The notes under the pieces were generated by a model that saw only the letters and a list, made by a program, of their open reading frames with translations, had not been told where the DNA came from and made no database searches. Shown piece by piece: positions 47,667 to 55,954 of a stretch of 64,000 nt of DNA. Numbering within the stretch: position 1 is the first letter of the stretch; each line of letters opens with the position of its first letter. A program made the position numbers and the translations under genes. Origin of the DNA: Rhodococcus sp. B50 (GTDB taxonomy: Bacteria > Actinomycetota > Actinomycetes > Mycobacteriales > Mycobacteriaceae); assembly GCF_013602415.1 (NCBI RefSeq), contig NZ_WPAG02000002.1:2607480-2671479 (forward strand), read 5' to 3'.

Positions 47667-47713
47667 AGTTGAAGCGACAACTAAGATAGCAACCGATGGT
47701 TGTAGCTTCAACT
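47667..47713. promoter_or_regulatory. Paired palindromic operators upstream of doxX
   Basis: AGTTGAAGCGACAACT (47667-47682) and GGTTGTAGCTTCAACT (47698-47713) are reverse-complement copies of one site (AGTTGAAGC-ACAAC; about 14 of 15 positions agree). Each copy is itself a partial palindrome (AGTTG..CAACT). They lie 39-85 bases before the doxX start, and the second overlaps the stop of the upstream gene. This fits two dimers of a MarR-type repressor over the doxX promoter; no such regulator gene is in the window. Confidence 0.65.
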
Positions 47714-48785
47714 AGACCTTCCGTGCCGGTTCGGGACGGGTGCCGGCGAATGCCTCCCCCAGCAACCGTCGCACCCCGACCCGCGTCACCTCCCGCGGAT
47801 TCGGATAGGGCTTCGCGGTCGCCAACCGCGCCGCCTCGTCCAGATCCGCCTCCCGCATCCCCAGCTCCTCGAGACTCGTCGGTCCCCCGGCCGCCGCCAC
47901 CAGGTCGTAGACACCCGCGGGAGCCGACTCCGTGCCGAGGGCCTGCGCGACTCGGGCCATGACCTGCGGCACCGACGGTTCGTTGTAGGCGAGCGCATGG
48001 GGCAACACGACGGTGTGTGTGGCGGCATGCGGCAGGTCGAACGAACCCCCCAGGGTGTGACAGAGCTTGTGGTGCAGGCCCATCCCCGCCGAAGCCAGGC
48101 AGGTACCGGCGAGCCACGCGGCGAGCAGCAGATCCGAACGTCCCTCGGGATCCGCCGAATCCGCACCGAGGGCAGGGATACCCCGCGCGATCGCGGCCAC
48201 CGCCTCGAGCGCGAGGGCGTCGACCATCGGGTTCGTCTGTTCGGAGTACAGAGCTTCGATCGCATGGGCCATCGCATTGATCGCGCTGGTCAACGCCAAG
48301 GGAATGGGCATCGACGTGGTGAAGTCGACGTCGTAGATCACGGTCTCGGGCAGGAGGTCGGGCGATGAACGTGTGGTCTTCACACCGTCCGCGGTCTCTC
48401 CGAGAACGGGTGTCACCTCCGACCCGGCATAGGTCGTCGGCAGGATCACCTGATCGATCCCGGTGCGGACCGCCAACGCCTTGGCCAGCCCGGTGGTCGA
48501 GCCGCCACCGACCGCGACCACCGCGTCCACATCGTTCTCGGTCACCCGATCGAGGACCCGCTCGGTCACTTCGACCGGCGTGTGCATCACCGCGCCGTCG
48601 AACCGCGCGACCTGCAGATCGCCGAGTGCTCTCTCGACCAGTTCGGCCTGTGGTCGCACGTGCTCGCCGGCGAGCAGCAGGACCCTCGAACGATCGAGTC
48701 GACGTACTTCGTCCGCGACCCGCGAGGCGGTACCGGGGCCGAAGATCACACGTACCGGATGAGAGTTGTAGACGAAGGAACGCAT
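47712..48785 (-). CDS. Maleylacetate reductase-like iron-containing alcohol dehydrogenase
   Basis: A 357-residue NAD(P)H-dependent enzyme of the Fe-ADH superfamily, in the maleylacetate reductase group that feeds aromatic ring-cleavage products into the beta-ketoadipate route. Family features are RVIFGPGTASRVADEV, VVAVGGGSTTGLAKALA (nucleotide binding), ILPTTYAGSEVTPVLGETADGVKT, the INAMAHAIEALYS metal region, and HHKLCHTLGGSFDLPHAATHTVVLPH. The ATG at 48785 is chosen; an upstream GTG at 48806 is possible. It follows tatD after 40 bases on the same strand. No ring-cleavage dioxygenase is nearby, so the substrate in vivo is unproven. Confidence 0.83.
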   Translation of the reverse strand: MRSFVYNSHPVRVIFGPGTASRVADEVRRLDRSRVLLLAGEHVRPQAELVERALGDLQVARFDGAVMHTPVEVTERVLDRVTENDVDAVVAVGGGSTTGLAKALAVRTGIDQVILPTTYAGSEVTPVLGETADGVKTTRSSPDLLPETVIYDVDFTTSMPIPLALTSAINAMAHAIEALYSEQTNPMVDALALEAVAAIARGIPALGADSADPEGRSDLLLAAWLAGTCLASAGMGLHHKLCHTLGGSFDLPHAATHTVVLPHALAYNEPSVPQVMARVAQALGTESAPAGVYDLVAAAGGPTSLEELGMREADLDEAARLATAKPYPNPREVTRVGVRRLLGEAFAGTRPEPARKV

Positions 48786-48825
48786 GCCCGTATTCTCACG
48801 ACGCACGTGAGGGCACGCGTGCCCT

Positions 48826-49656
48826 TTACGAAAGTCCGTACACCCGCTCGGCGTTCGCGGTGGTGGCCGCGGCCAGTTCGTCGGCGTCCTCGCCGCGCAC
48901 CTCGGCGAGCGCGCGCACCGTGTACGGCAGGCAGTACGACTCGTTCGGCGCGCCCCGGAAGGGATGCGGCGTCAGGAACGGCGCATCGGTCTCCACCAGC
49001 ACCAGCTCGCGGGGCACGAGCGGCGCCGCCTCGCGCAGGGCCTTCGCGTTCTTGAAGCTCACGGTGCCAGAGAAGCTCAGCAGGTATCCGGCGTCGACGC
49101 ACCGGCGGGCCATATCGGCATCCGACGAGAAGCAGTGGAAGATCACCGTCTCGGGTGCACCTTCGTCGTGCAGGACGCGCAGCAGTTCGGCGTCGGCCTC
49201 GCGGTTGTGGATCATCAGGGTCTTGCCGAGACGCTTCGCGAGGTCGATGTGCCAGCGGAAGCCCTCTTCCTGTTCGGAGGGTTCCGCGCATCCGTCGAGC
49301 TTGCCGGGCCAGTAGAGGTCGAGGCCCGTCTCCCCCACGGCGACGCACCGGGGGTCGGCGGCGAGCGTCTCGATCTCGGCGCGGGTGGCGTCGTCGAGGC
49401 TGTTCGCGCGGGTCGGATGGATGGCGACGGCCGCGTAGACCCGATCGTCCCAGTGCGCGGCCCGCACGGCGAACCGCGCTGCCTCGAGATCGTCGGCGAC
49501 GGTGACGATGCGTCCGACACCCACCGCGGCGGCACGGTCGACGATCGCGGAGGTCGTCGCGGCGTCCTCGGCACCGCACGCGTCGAGGTGCGTGTGGGCG
49601 TCGACGAGCGGACTCAACGGTTGCGGGGCTTCGGGGGCGGGACGGGCTGCGCTCAC
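48826..49656 (-). CDS. tatD: TatD-family metal-dependent DNase
   Basis: A 276-residue TIM-barrel hydrolase; TatD proteins are Mg-dependent 3'-5' exonucleases or deacylases. The metal ligands are visible as [33 protein letters not shown] and [15 protein letters not shown]. The start is GTG at 49656. No good ribosome site precedes it, and a TAGTTT element lies seven bases upstream, so the mRNA may be leaderless. It is divergent from metG with only 22 bases between start codons. The tatD-rpfB-ksgA order of mycobacteria is interrupted here by the maleylacetate reductase, doxX and sulfatase genes. Confidence 0.9.
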   Translation of the reverse strand: MSAARPAPEAPQPLSPLVDAHTHLDACGAEDAATTSAIVDRAAAVGVGRIVTVADDLEAARFAVRAAHWDDRVYAAVAIHPTRANSLDDATRAEIETLAADPRCVAVGETGLDLYWPGKLDGCAEPSEQEEGFRWHIDLAKRLGKTLMIHNREADAELLRVLHDEGAPETVIFHCFSSDADMARRCVDAGYLLSFSGTVSFKNAKALREAAPLVPRELVLVETDAPFLTPHPFRGAPNESYCLPYTVRALAEVRGEDADELAAATTANAERVYGLS

Positions 49657-49678
49657 GACCTATAAACTACTGGCCACC
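49657..49678. promoter_or_regulatory. 22-bp divergent region between tatD and metG
   Basis: The start codons of tatD (minus) and metG (plus) are only 22 bases apart. TATAAACT is present for the metG direction, and its complement contains TAGTTT placed seven bases before the tatD GTG. Both promoters must therefore overlap, with -35 regions inside the opposite gene, and the transcripts would be leaderless or nearly so. Inferred from spacing. Confidence 0.45.
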
Positions 49679-51259
49679 ATGACTGCGCCTGATTCCTCCC
49701 GCCCGGCTGCCGGCGATCCCACCCGCCCGCCGTTCTACGTCACCACCGCGATCGCGTACCCGAACGGCGCCCCGCACATCGGGCATGCCTACGAGTACAT
49801 CTCGACCGACGCGATCGCGCGGTTCAAGCGTCTCGACGGCTTCGATGTGCGTTTCCTGACCGGCACCGACGAGCACGGTCTGAAGATGCAGCAGACCGCC
49901 GCGAAGGAAGGGATCCCGGTCACCGCACTCGCATCCCGGAACTCGGACGTCTTCGAGGCCATGGACAAGTCCTTGAACATCTCGTACGACCGGTTCATCC
50001 GCACCACGGATGCCGATCATCTCGAGGCGAGCAAGGCGATCTGGCAGCGAATGGTCGACGCGGGCGACATCTACCTCGACACCTATGCAGGGTGGTACTC
50101 GGTCCGCGACGAAGCGTTCTACACCGACGGCGAGACCACGCTGCTCGAGGACGGTTCGCGGATCTCCACCGACACCGGCACCCCGGTGGAGTGGACGGAG
50201 GAATCCACCTACTTCTTCCGGCTGTCCGCCTACGAGGACAAGCTGCTCAAGCTCTACGAGGAGCAGCCCGACTTCATCGCACCGGCGACCCGCCGCAACG
50301 AGATCGTCAGCTTCGTCTCCGGTGGCCTGAAGGACCTGTCGATCTCCCGTACGACCTTCGACTGGGGCGTCCCGGTTCCCGACCATCCCGACCACGTCAT
50401 GTACGTGTGGGTCGACGCACTGACCAACTACCTCACCGGCGCCGGTTTCCCCGACACCGAGGCGGAGTCGTATCGCCGGTACTGGCCGGCCGACCTGCAC
50501 GTCATCGGCAAGGACATCACGCGGTTCCACACCGTGTACTGGCCGGCCTTCCTCATGTCCGCGGGTCTCGACCTGCCGAAGCGGGTCTTCGTCCACGGCT
50601 TCCTGTTCAACAAGGGCGAGAAGATGTCGAAGTCGGTCGGCAACGTCGTCGATCCCCTGGAGATGGTCGAGCAGTACGGCCTCGACCAGCTGCGCTTCTT
50701 CCTGCTCCGCGAGATCTCCTACGGCCAGGACGGCAGTTACAGCCACGAGGCCATCGTCACCCGCATCAACGCCGATCTGGCCAATGACCTCGGCAACCTC
50801 GCACAGCGGTCCCTGACGATGGTCGCGAAGAATCTCGAGGGCACGGTGCCCACGCCGGGCGATTTCACCGCCGAGGACGAGGCCATGCTCGCCCAGGCCG
50901 ACGCACTGCTCGGGAAGGTGCGTGCCGAGTTCGACGTCCAGGCCCTGCACCTCGGTCTCGAAGCGATCTGGCACGTACTCGGTGAGACCAACCGCTACTT
51001 CTCCGCGCAGCAGCCGTGGGTACTGCGCAAGACCGATCCCGAGAGGATGGCGACGGTCCTGTACGTCACGCTCGAGGTCGTACGGATCGTCGGTCTGCTC
51101 GTCCAGCCGGTGATGCCGGACGCAGGCGCGAAGATCCTCGACCTGCTCGGTCAGGCACCGGAGGCCCGGGAGTTCGACGCCGTCGCCACCCGTCTGGCTC
51201 CCGGCACGGCACTGCCCGCGCCCGCGCCGGTGTTCCCGCGATACGTCGACGAGGACTGA
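49679..51259 (+). CDS. metG: Methionyl-tRNA synthetase
   Basis: A 526-residue class Ia tRNA synthetase that charges initiator and elongator tRNA-Met. The HIGH motif is in [12 protein letters not shown], and the KMSKS loop is in [16 protein letters not shown]. Between them the [14 protein letters not shown] segment is typical. It lacks the C-terminal tRNA-binding dimerisation domain of some homologues, as in mycobacteria. The ATG at 49679 opens a short disordered N-terminus before the first strand [12 protein letters not shown]. It is divergent from tatD, as in M. tuberculosis. Confidence 0.96.
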   Translation: MTAPDSSRPAAGDPTRPPFYVTTAIAYPNGAPHIGHAYEYISTDAIARFKRLDGFDVRFLTGTDEHGLKMQQTAAKEGIPVTALASRNSDVFEAMDKSLNISYDRFIRTTDADHLEASKAIWQRMVDAGDIYLDTYAGWYSVRDEAFYTDGETTLLEDGSRISTDTGTPVEWTEESTYFFRLSAYEDKLLKLYEEQPDFIAPATRRNEIVSFVSGGLKDLSISRTTFDWGVPVPDHPDHVMYVWVDALTNYLTGAGFPDTEAESYRRYWPADLHVIGKDITRFHTVYWPAFLMSAGLDLPKRVFVHGFLFNKGEKMSKSVGNVVDPLEMVEQYGLDQLRFFLLREISYGQDGSYSHEAIVTRINADLANDLGNLAQRSLTMVAKNLEGTVPTPGDFTAEDEAMLAQADALLGKVRAEFDVQALHLGLEAIWHVLGETNRYFSAQQPWVLRKTDPERMATVLYVTLEVVRIVGLLVQPVMPDAGAKILDLLGQAPEAREFDAVATRLAPGTALPAPAPVFPRYVDED

Positions 51260-51359
51260 GGCGTCACAACACGGTTCCGGTCCGGTGGCGGAGAGCGTCG
51301 ACCAGCGTGTTCTCCGTCGCCACCAGAACCTGTCGGTGCCGTGCGCCACACTGCGGCGC

Positions 51360-52499
51360 ATGCGCAGCGATAGAACACATGTTCGACCCGGTGGCCTGAA
51401 CGAGCACGCCCTTCTCACCGAGCTGGGCGGTGCCTACGAGCGGGGATGGCAGCCCGCCGACATTCTGCACGTGACGGCCCGTTCGGGTGGCACCTCCGAC
51501 GTCGCGTTCGCCGCAGCCACGATGCTGTTCGATGCGCAGATCCGGCGTGCGGCCGAACGCGCCCCCGTCGAGTGGGTGCGGCAGATCGACGAGATCTCCC
51601 GCCGTCACCCGTATCTCGTCCGCGCCACGGCAGCCCCGGTACTGGCCGACGGTCTGCGCCGGGTCTCCCCCGACGTCACCCGCTTCGAGATCGAGAGCCT
51701 CGCCTTCGCCTGGAAGTACCTGCCGTCCTTCGCGATCCTCACGCCGCCGCCCTCGCGGTGGCCGTCCATCCGCTCTGCCGACACCGCTGCCTCCACGCCG
51801 CCCGACACCCGGATCCTCGAACGCATCCGGGCACTGTTGTCGAAGGCCGAATCCACCGACTTCCCCGACGAGGCAGAGGCGCTCACCGCGAAAGCGCAGG
51901 AACTCGTCTCCCGCCACGCCGTGGGTGCCGCGTTGCTCGCCGGGCCCGGTTCCCGCACCGACCCCGTCGTGGGCCGGCGTATCCACCTCGACAACCCGTA
52001 CATCCGGGAGAAGGTCCTGCTCCTCACGGCCATCGGCGACGCGAACCGGGTGCGCACGGTGTGGTTCACCCGCGTGCAGATCGCGACGATCGTCGGTACC
52101 GCGACCGACCTGCAGCAGGCCGAGATGCTGTACACCTCGCTGCTCGTGCAGGCCGGGCGCGCCGTGCAGGCGGCCGGCACGGCGGGGCGACGAGGAGCGT
52201 CCGCGACCTCCTTCCGCCGCGCCTTCCTCACCGGCTACGCGCATCGGATCGGCGAACGTCTCCGCGAGGCCGACGTGCGGGCCACCGCCCACGCCGCAGC
52301 CGATGCACAGGTACCCATCACGACCCTCGCGCCGATCCTCGCCCGGCGGTCCGATGCCGTCGACACCGAGTTCCGGCGACTGTTCCCCGTCACCCGCGAC
52401 TCGCGTAGCCGCGGTGTCGACACCGACGGCTTCCACGCCGGTCGCGATGCGGCCGACACCGCGTCGCTGACCCCCGGGCCCTGCCCCGTCGATCGCTGA
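51360..52499 (+). CDS. DUF2786-domain protein
   Basis: A protein of about 379 residues carrying a DUF2786 domain: DTRILERIRALLSKAESTDFPDEAEALTAKAQELVSRHAV near residues 145-185, a helical segment widespread in actinobacteria and phages, of unknown role. The C-terminal region (TSLLVQAGRAVQAAG, FRRAFLTGYAHRIGERLREA) is typical of the same family. The frame is open back to a GTG at 51285; ATG at 51360 is preferred, but neither has a convincing ribosome site. It follows metG by 100 bases on the same strand. Confidence 0.75.
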   Translation: MRSDRTHVRPGGLNEHALLTELGGAYERGWQPADILHVTARSGGTSDVAFAAATMLFDAQIRRAAERAPVEWVRQIDEISRRHPYLVRATAAPVLADGLRRVSPDVTRFEIESLAFAWKYLPSFAILTPPPSRWPSIRSADTAASTPPDTRILERIRALLSKAESTDFPDEAEALTAKAQELVSRHAVGAALLAGPGSRTDPVVGRRIHLDNPYIREKVLLLTAIGDANRVRTVWFTRVQIATIVGTATDLQQAEMLYTSLLVQAGRAVQAAGTAGRRGASATSFRRAFLTGYAHRIGERLREADVRATAHAAADAQVPITTLAPILARRSDAVDTEFRRLFPVTRDSRSRGVDTDGFHAGRDAADTASLTPGPCPVDR

Positions 52500-52548
52500 A
52501 GGTCGACCACCCGAGTGACGGGCATCTCAGGATCTCGTGCCCACGCCG

Positions 52549-52598
52549 TGTCACATCCATGCCGCGGGTGGTGTCACATCGGTAGCACCACTTCCGAC
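52549..52598 (+). promoter_or_regulatory. Two overlapping ECF41-type promoter signatures
   Basis: TGTCACA occurs twice: at 52549-52555, followed 16 bases later by TGTC (52572-52575), and at 52572-52578, followed 16 bases later by CGAC (52595-52598). As I recall it, ECF41 sigma factors use TGTCACA at -35 and CGTC at -10 with this spacing, so each copy is one base off in the -10. They lie directly upstream of the oxidoreductase that is coupled to an ECF41 gene, implying autoregulation. Confidence 0.65.
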
Positions 52599-52616
52599 AG
52601 CGAAGGGACGAGAGCG

Positions 52617-53768
52617 ATGACAACGCAATTCCATGTGGTGGTCGTAGGCGCAGGGTACGCCGGGGTGATGGCCGCGAACCGACTCCTGGCCGAACATCCC
52701 GAGGTGGCGGTCACGGTGGTGAACCCGCGCGCGGTCTTCGTCGAACGGGTCCGGCTCCACCAGGTGGCAGCCGGTTCCGGGACCGCCACACACGACCTGT
52801 CCGAGCTCCTGCATCCGCGGGCGACGCTGCGCGTCGGCTCGGTCGTGCGGATCGAACCGCATGCGGTGACCCTCGCCGACGGTGCGGTCCTGCAGTGCGA
52901 CGCGGTCGTCCACGCCGTGGGCAGCGCGTCGGGTTCCGGCGCGATTCCCGGTGCGGAGAAAGCGTTCTCCGTGGCCGACCTCGACTCGGCCACCGCTCTT
53001 CACGACGCCCTCGTGACAATGGACGATCACGCTTCCGTCGTCGTCATCGGCGGTGGCCTCACCGGCCTAGAGACCGTCACCGAACTCGCACAGTCCCATC
53101 CGCGACACGCACTCACCCTCGTCGGCGATCCGGGCGCCGATCTTCCCGAGAACACGCAGCGCTACATCCGTCGCCGGCTGGAGGAACTGGGCGTCAGGCT
53201 CCGCTCGGGAACGCGGGTCACCCGCATCGACGACGAGTCGGTCGAACTCGACGACGGCAGCGCGATTCCCGCGACCCTCGTGGTCCGGACTGCAGGCTTC
53301 TCCCTCCCCGACCTCGCCCGTCGCAGCGGTCTGCCGGTCGACGACGCCGGCCGTCTCCGGGTGCGCGACACCCTCCAGGCGGTCGACGGCACACCGATCG
53401 TCGGAGTGGGCGACGCGGTGACGGTGGAGGGCAACGACCACCTGCGGATGAGCTGCCAGGCAGCGATGCCGCTGGGCAGCCACGGCGCCGACACCGTGTG
53501 GCAGCTGCTCCAGGGACGCGAACCGGCACCGCTCTCGCTCGGATTCGTCTCGACCTGCATCTCGCTGGGCCGCGATCGGGGCGTGGTGCAGTTGTCCGCA
53601 CGCGACGACACCCCGTCGAGGTGGGCGGTGCGGGGACGGCTCGCGGCACCGGTGAAGGAAGCCGTCGTTCGTGGGACCATCCGTGCCATGCAACTCCAGG
53701 CGCGCGGGCGGGCCCTGCCGACCCGGCGCGGACCGGACACCTCCGCACGGGACGAGGTGCGCGTATGA
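52617..53768 (+). CDS. FAD-dependent pyridine-nucleotide oxidoreductase (NDH-2-like) coupled to an ECF41 sigma
   Basis: A 383-residue flavoprotein. The first dinucleotide fold is VVVVGAGYAGVMAANRL, and the second is VVVIGGGLTGLETVTEL. A third FAD contact is GVGDAVTVEG. It resembles type II NADH dehydrogenases but is short and lacks an obvious membrane-binding C-terminal helix. ECF41 genes are typically next to a redox enzyme (carboxymuconolactone decarboxylase, oxidoreductase or epimerase); this is the partner here. The ATG at 52617 follows AAGGGACGAG. The stop overlaps the sigma gene by four bases. Confidence 0.82.
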   Translation: MTTQFHVVVVGAGYAGVMAANRLLAEHPEVAVTVVNPRAVFVERVRLHQVAAGSGTATHDLSELLHPRATLRVGSVVRIEPHAVTLADGAVLQCDAVVHAVGSASGSGAIPGAEKAFSVADLDSATALHDALVTMDDHASVVVIGGGLTGLETVTELAQSHPRHALTLVGDPGADLPENTQRYIRRRLEELGVRLRSGTRVTRIDDESVELDDGSAIPATLVVRTAGFSLPDLARRSGLPVDDAGRLRVRDTLQAVDGTPIVGVGDAVTVEGNDHLRMSCQAAMPLGSHGADTVWQLLQGREPAPLSLGFVSTCISLGRDRGVVQLSARDDTPSRWAVRGRLAAPVKEAVVRGTIRAMQLQARGRALPTRRGPDTSARDEVRV

Positions 53769-54652
53769 ACGGCGACGGTGTGGACGTCTTCACCGAGCAC
53801 CGCGGACTGTTGTTCTCGATCGCCTACGAGATCACCGGCAGCGTCGCCGACAGCGAGGACGTCCTGCAGGAGAGCTACATCCGCTGGGCCCGCGCCGACA
53901 CCGAGGCAGTCGACAACCCGCGGGCCTACGCGGCGCAGATCGTGACGCGTCAGGCGCTGAACTCACTGCGGTCGGCGCAGCGCCGCCGCGAGGACTACGT
54001 CGGGCCGTGGCTGCCCGAACCGATCCTCACCGCTCCCGACGCGGCCCACGAGATCGAACTCGCCGAGGCGGTGTCCACCGCGATGCTGTTAATACTGGAG
54101 ACGTTGACGCCCGTCGAGCGGGCGGTCTTCGTGATGCGAGAGGTGTTCGGTTTCGAATACGGGCGCATCGCCGAAGCGGTTGACCGCACCGAGAGCGCCG
54201 TCCGGCAGATCGCGCACCGCGCCCGCGAGCACGTCCATGCCAAGCAGCGGCGCTTCACCCCGGCGGGCGTCGAGACCGACCGGGTGGTCACCGCCTTCCT
54301 CACTGCCGCGACCACCGGTGATCTCGACGGATTGCTGTCGCTGCTGGCTCCCGACGTGGTGTACCTCGCCGACGGCGGAGGCAAGGTCAACGCGGCCCGG
54401 GTCCCGGTCCTCGGTGCCACGAAGGTCGCCCGGCTGTTCCTCGGGCTGGTCCGGCACCCCTTGCCCGACATGACGATCGAGGCCGCAGTGGTGAACTCGA
54501 TGCCCGGCGTCCTCGTCCGCTCGGCAGGGGTCCTCGACATGGTGCTGCACTTCGAGATCGACGAAGGACTGGTCACCGGGGTCTACGTGGTGCGCAACCC
54601 CGACAAGCTCACGCATCTCGGGGCTCGTCCGGACTCCTCCGACCGGCCATGA
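53765..54652 (+). CDS. ECF41-family sigma factor (SigJ-like) with SnoaL-like C-terminal domain
   Basis: A 295-residue extracytoplasmic-function sigma factor. Region 2 is at residues about 8-75 (FTEHRGLLFSIAYEITGSVADSEDVLQESYIRW), and region 4 at about 110-160 (VERAVFVMREVFGFEYGRIAEAVDRTESAVRQI). A fused C-terminal SnoaL-like domain replaces an anti-sigma factor. The ECF41 hallmarks WLPEP, DGGGK and NPDKL are all present. In this family the C-terminal domain both restrains and supports activity. The ATG at 53765 overlaps the oxidoreductase stop. Promoter-like sites of its own type precede the pair. Confidence 0.92.
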   Translation: MNGDGVDVFTEHRGLLFSIAYEITGSVADSEDVLQESYIRWARADTEAVDNPRAYAAQIVTRQALNSLRSAQRRREDYVGPWLPEPILTAPDAAHEIELAEAVSTAMLLILETLTPVERAVFVMREVFGFEYGRIAEAVDRTESAVRQIAHRAREHVHAKQRRFTPAGVETDRVVTAFLTAATTGDLDGLLSLLAPDVVYLADGGGKVNAARVPVLGATKVARLFLGLVRHPLPDMTIEAAVVNSMPGVLVRSAGVLDMVLHFEIDEGLVTGVYVVRNPDKLTHLGARPDSSDRP

Positions 54653-54664
54653 CAAGCTGACGCC

Positions 54665-55954
54665 ATGCGGATGGAACGACTCGGCCGCGGCGGCACCGTC
54701 GATCGCGTTCTCGGTGCACTGGCGGAACGCGCCCGGATCCTGGCCATCCCCGCCCCGGCGGCACTGTCGGGCGAGTGGTTCGGAGCTGCGGCCGTGCTCG
54801 TCCCGTCCGTATCCGTCGAATCCGTCCCACCGGCGGAGGTCTTCTCGCTCGCATCGGATACTCCCGTGTCCGGCGGCGACCGGCCACTCATCGGGGGCGG
54901 TCGCATCGGGTACCTCGCCTACCCGGATCGCGTCCCGGACCGTCCCGCGCTGCCCGTGGCCGCGAGCGGGTGGACCGACACCGTCCTGCGGCTCGACGCC
55001 GACGGATGCTGGTGGTACGAGACCCTCGGCACCGCACCCTGCCCCGACGATCTCGCCTCCGCCGTCCTCGATCCACCACCCGTGGCCTCCGACTGGCACA
55101 TCGCATGGACGCCGCCCTCCCGCGACGAGCACCGCCGCGGCGTCGAACGGTGCCTCGAGGCGATCCGCGCCGGTGAGGTGTACCAGGCGTGCGTGTGCAC
55201 CCGGTTCACCGGACGGTGGGACGGCGACCCGCTGGCGTTCTTCGCCGACGGGATCTCCCGGACGGCCCCGGCACGGGCCGCCTACCTGCAGGGATCCTGG
55301 GGCGCAGTGGCGTCGTTGTCGCCCGAACTGTTCGTCGCCCTCCGCGACGACACCATGCGGTCGAGCCCGATCAAGGGCACACTCCCCCGCTCCGCCGACC
55401 CGGCCCGATTACGGGCGTCGGTCAAGGACGTCGCCGAGAACGTGATGATCGTCGACCTCGTGCGCAACGACCTCGGGCGCGTCGCCGAGACCGGTTCGGT
55501 GCGGATCGAGGATCTGCTGACGGTGCGGCCCGCCCCGGGGGTGTGGCACCTGGTGTCCACCGTCGCGGCGGAGCGGCGACCGGGCGTGACAGTCGCCGAC
55601 ATTCTCGACGCGGCGTTCCCACCCGCCTCCGTCACCGGGTGCCCGAAGATCCGCGCCCGCACGCTGCTCACCCGATGGGAGGGTTCGGCGCGGGGCGTCT
55701 ACTGCGGAACCATCGGCATGACGAGTCCGATCGCCGGCACCGAACTGAACGTCGCGATCCGCACGGTCGAGTTCGGTCGCGACGACACCGGCGACGGCGT
55801 GAGCGCGCTCGGTGTCGGTGGCGGCATCACCATCGATTCCGACCCCGACGCCGAATGGCAGGAATGCCTCGACAAGGCCGCCAGCATCCTCACGCTCGGC
55901 GACAGGCGGGTCTGCCCTCAGCACACCTTGTCCGGCGGTGCCGGTAATTCGTAG
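54665..55954 (+). CDS. pabB: Aminodeoxychorismate synthase component I
   Basis: A 429-residue chorismate-binding enzyme that makes 4-amino-4-deoxychorismate for p-aminobenzoate and folate. The active-site lysine motif is RSSPIKGTLPR. Also seen are IRAGEVYQACVCTRF, AENVMIVDLVRNDLGR, PPASVTGCPKIRA, and GGITIDSDPDAEWQECLDKA. PIKGT, rather than a TIAGT-type sequence, points to PabB instead of anthranilate synthase. The ATG at 54665 starts 12 bases after the sigma gene. The 3' end overlaps the convergent WD40 gene by 37 bases. Confidence 0.93.
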   Translation: MRMERLGRGGTVDRVLGALAERARILAIPAPAALSGEWFGAAAVLVPSVSVESVPPAEVFSLASDTPVSGGDRPLIGGGRIGYLAYPDRVPDRPALPVAASGWTDTVLRLDADGCWWYETLGTAPCPDDLASAVLDPPPVASDWHIAWTPPSRDEHRRGVERCLEAIRAGEVYQACVCTRFTGRWDGDPLAFFADGISRTAPARAAYLQGSWGAVASLSPELFVALRDDTMRSSPIKGTLPRSADPARLRASVKDVAENVMIVDLVRNDLGRVAETGSVRIEDLLTVRPAPGVWHLVSTVAAERRPGVTVADILDAAFPPASVTGCPKIRARTLLTRWEGSARGVYCGTIGMTSPIAGTELNVAIRTVEFGRDDTGDGVSALGVGGGITIDSDPDAEWQECLDKAASILTLGDRRVCPQHTLSGGAGNS

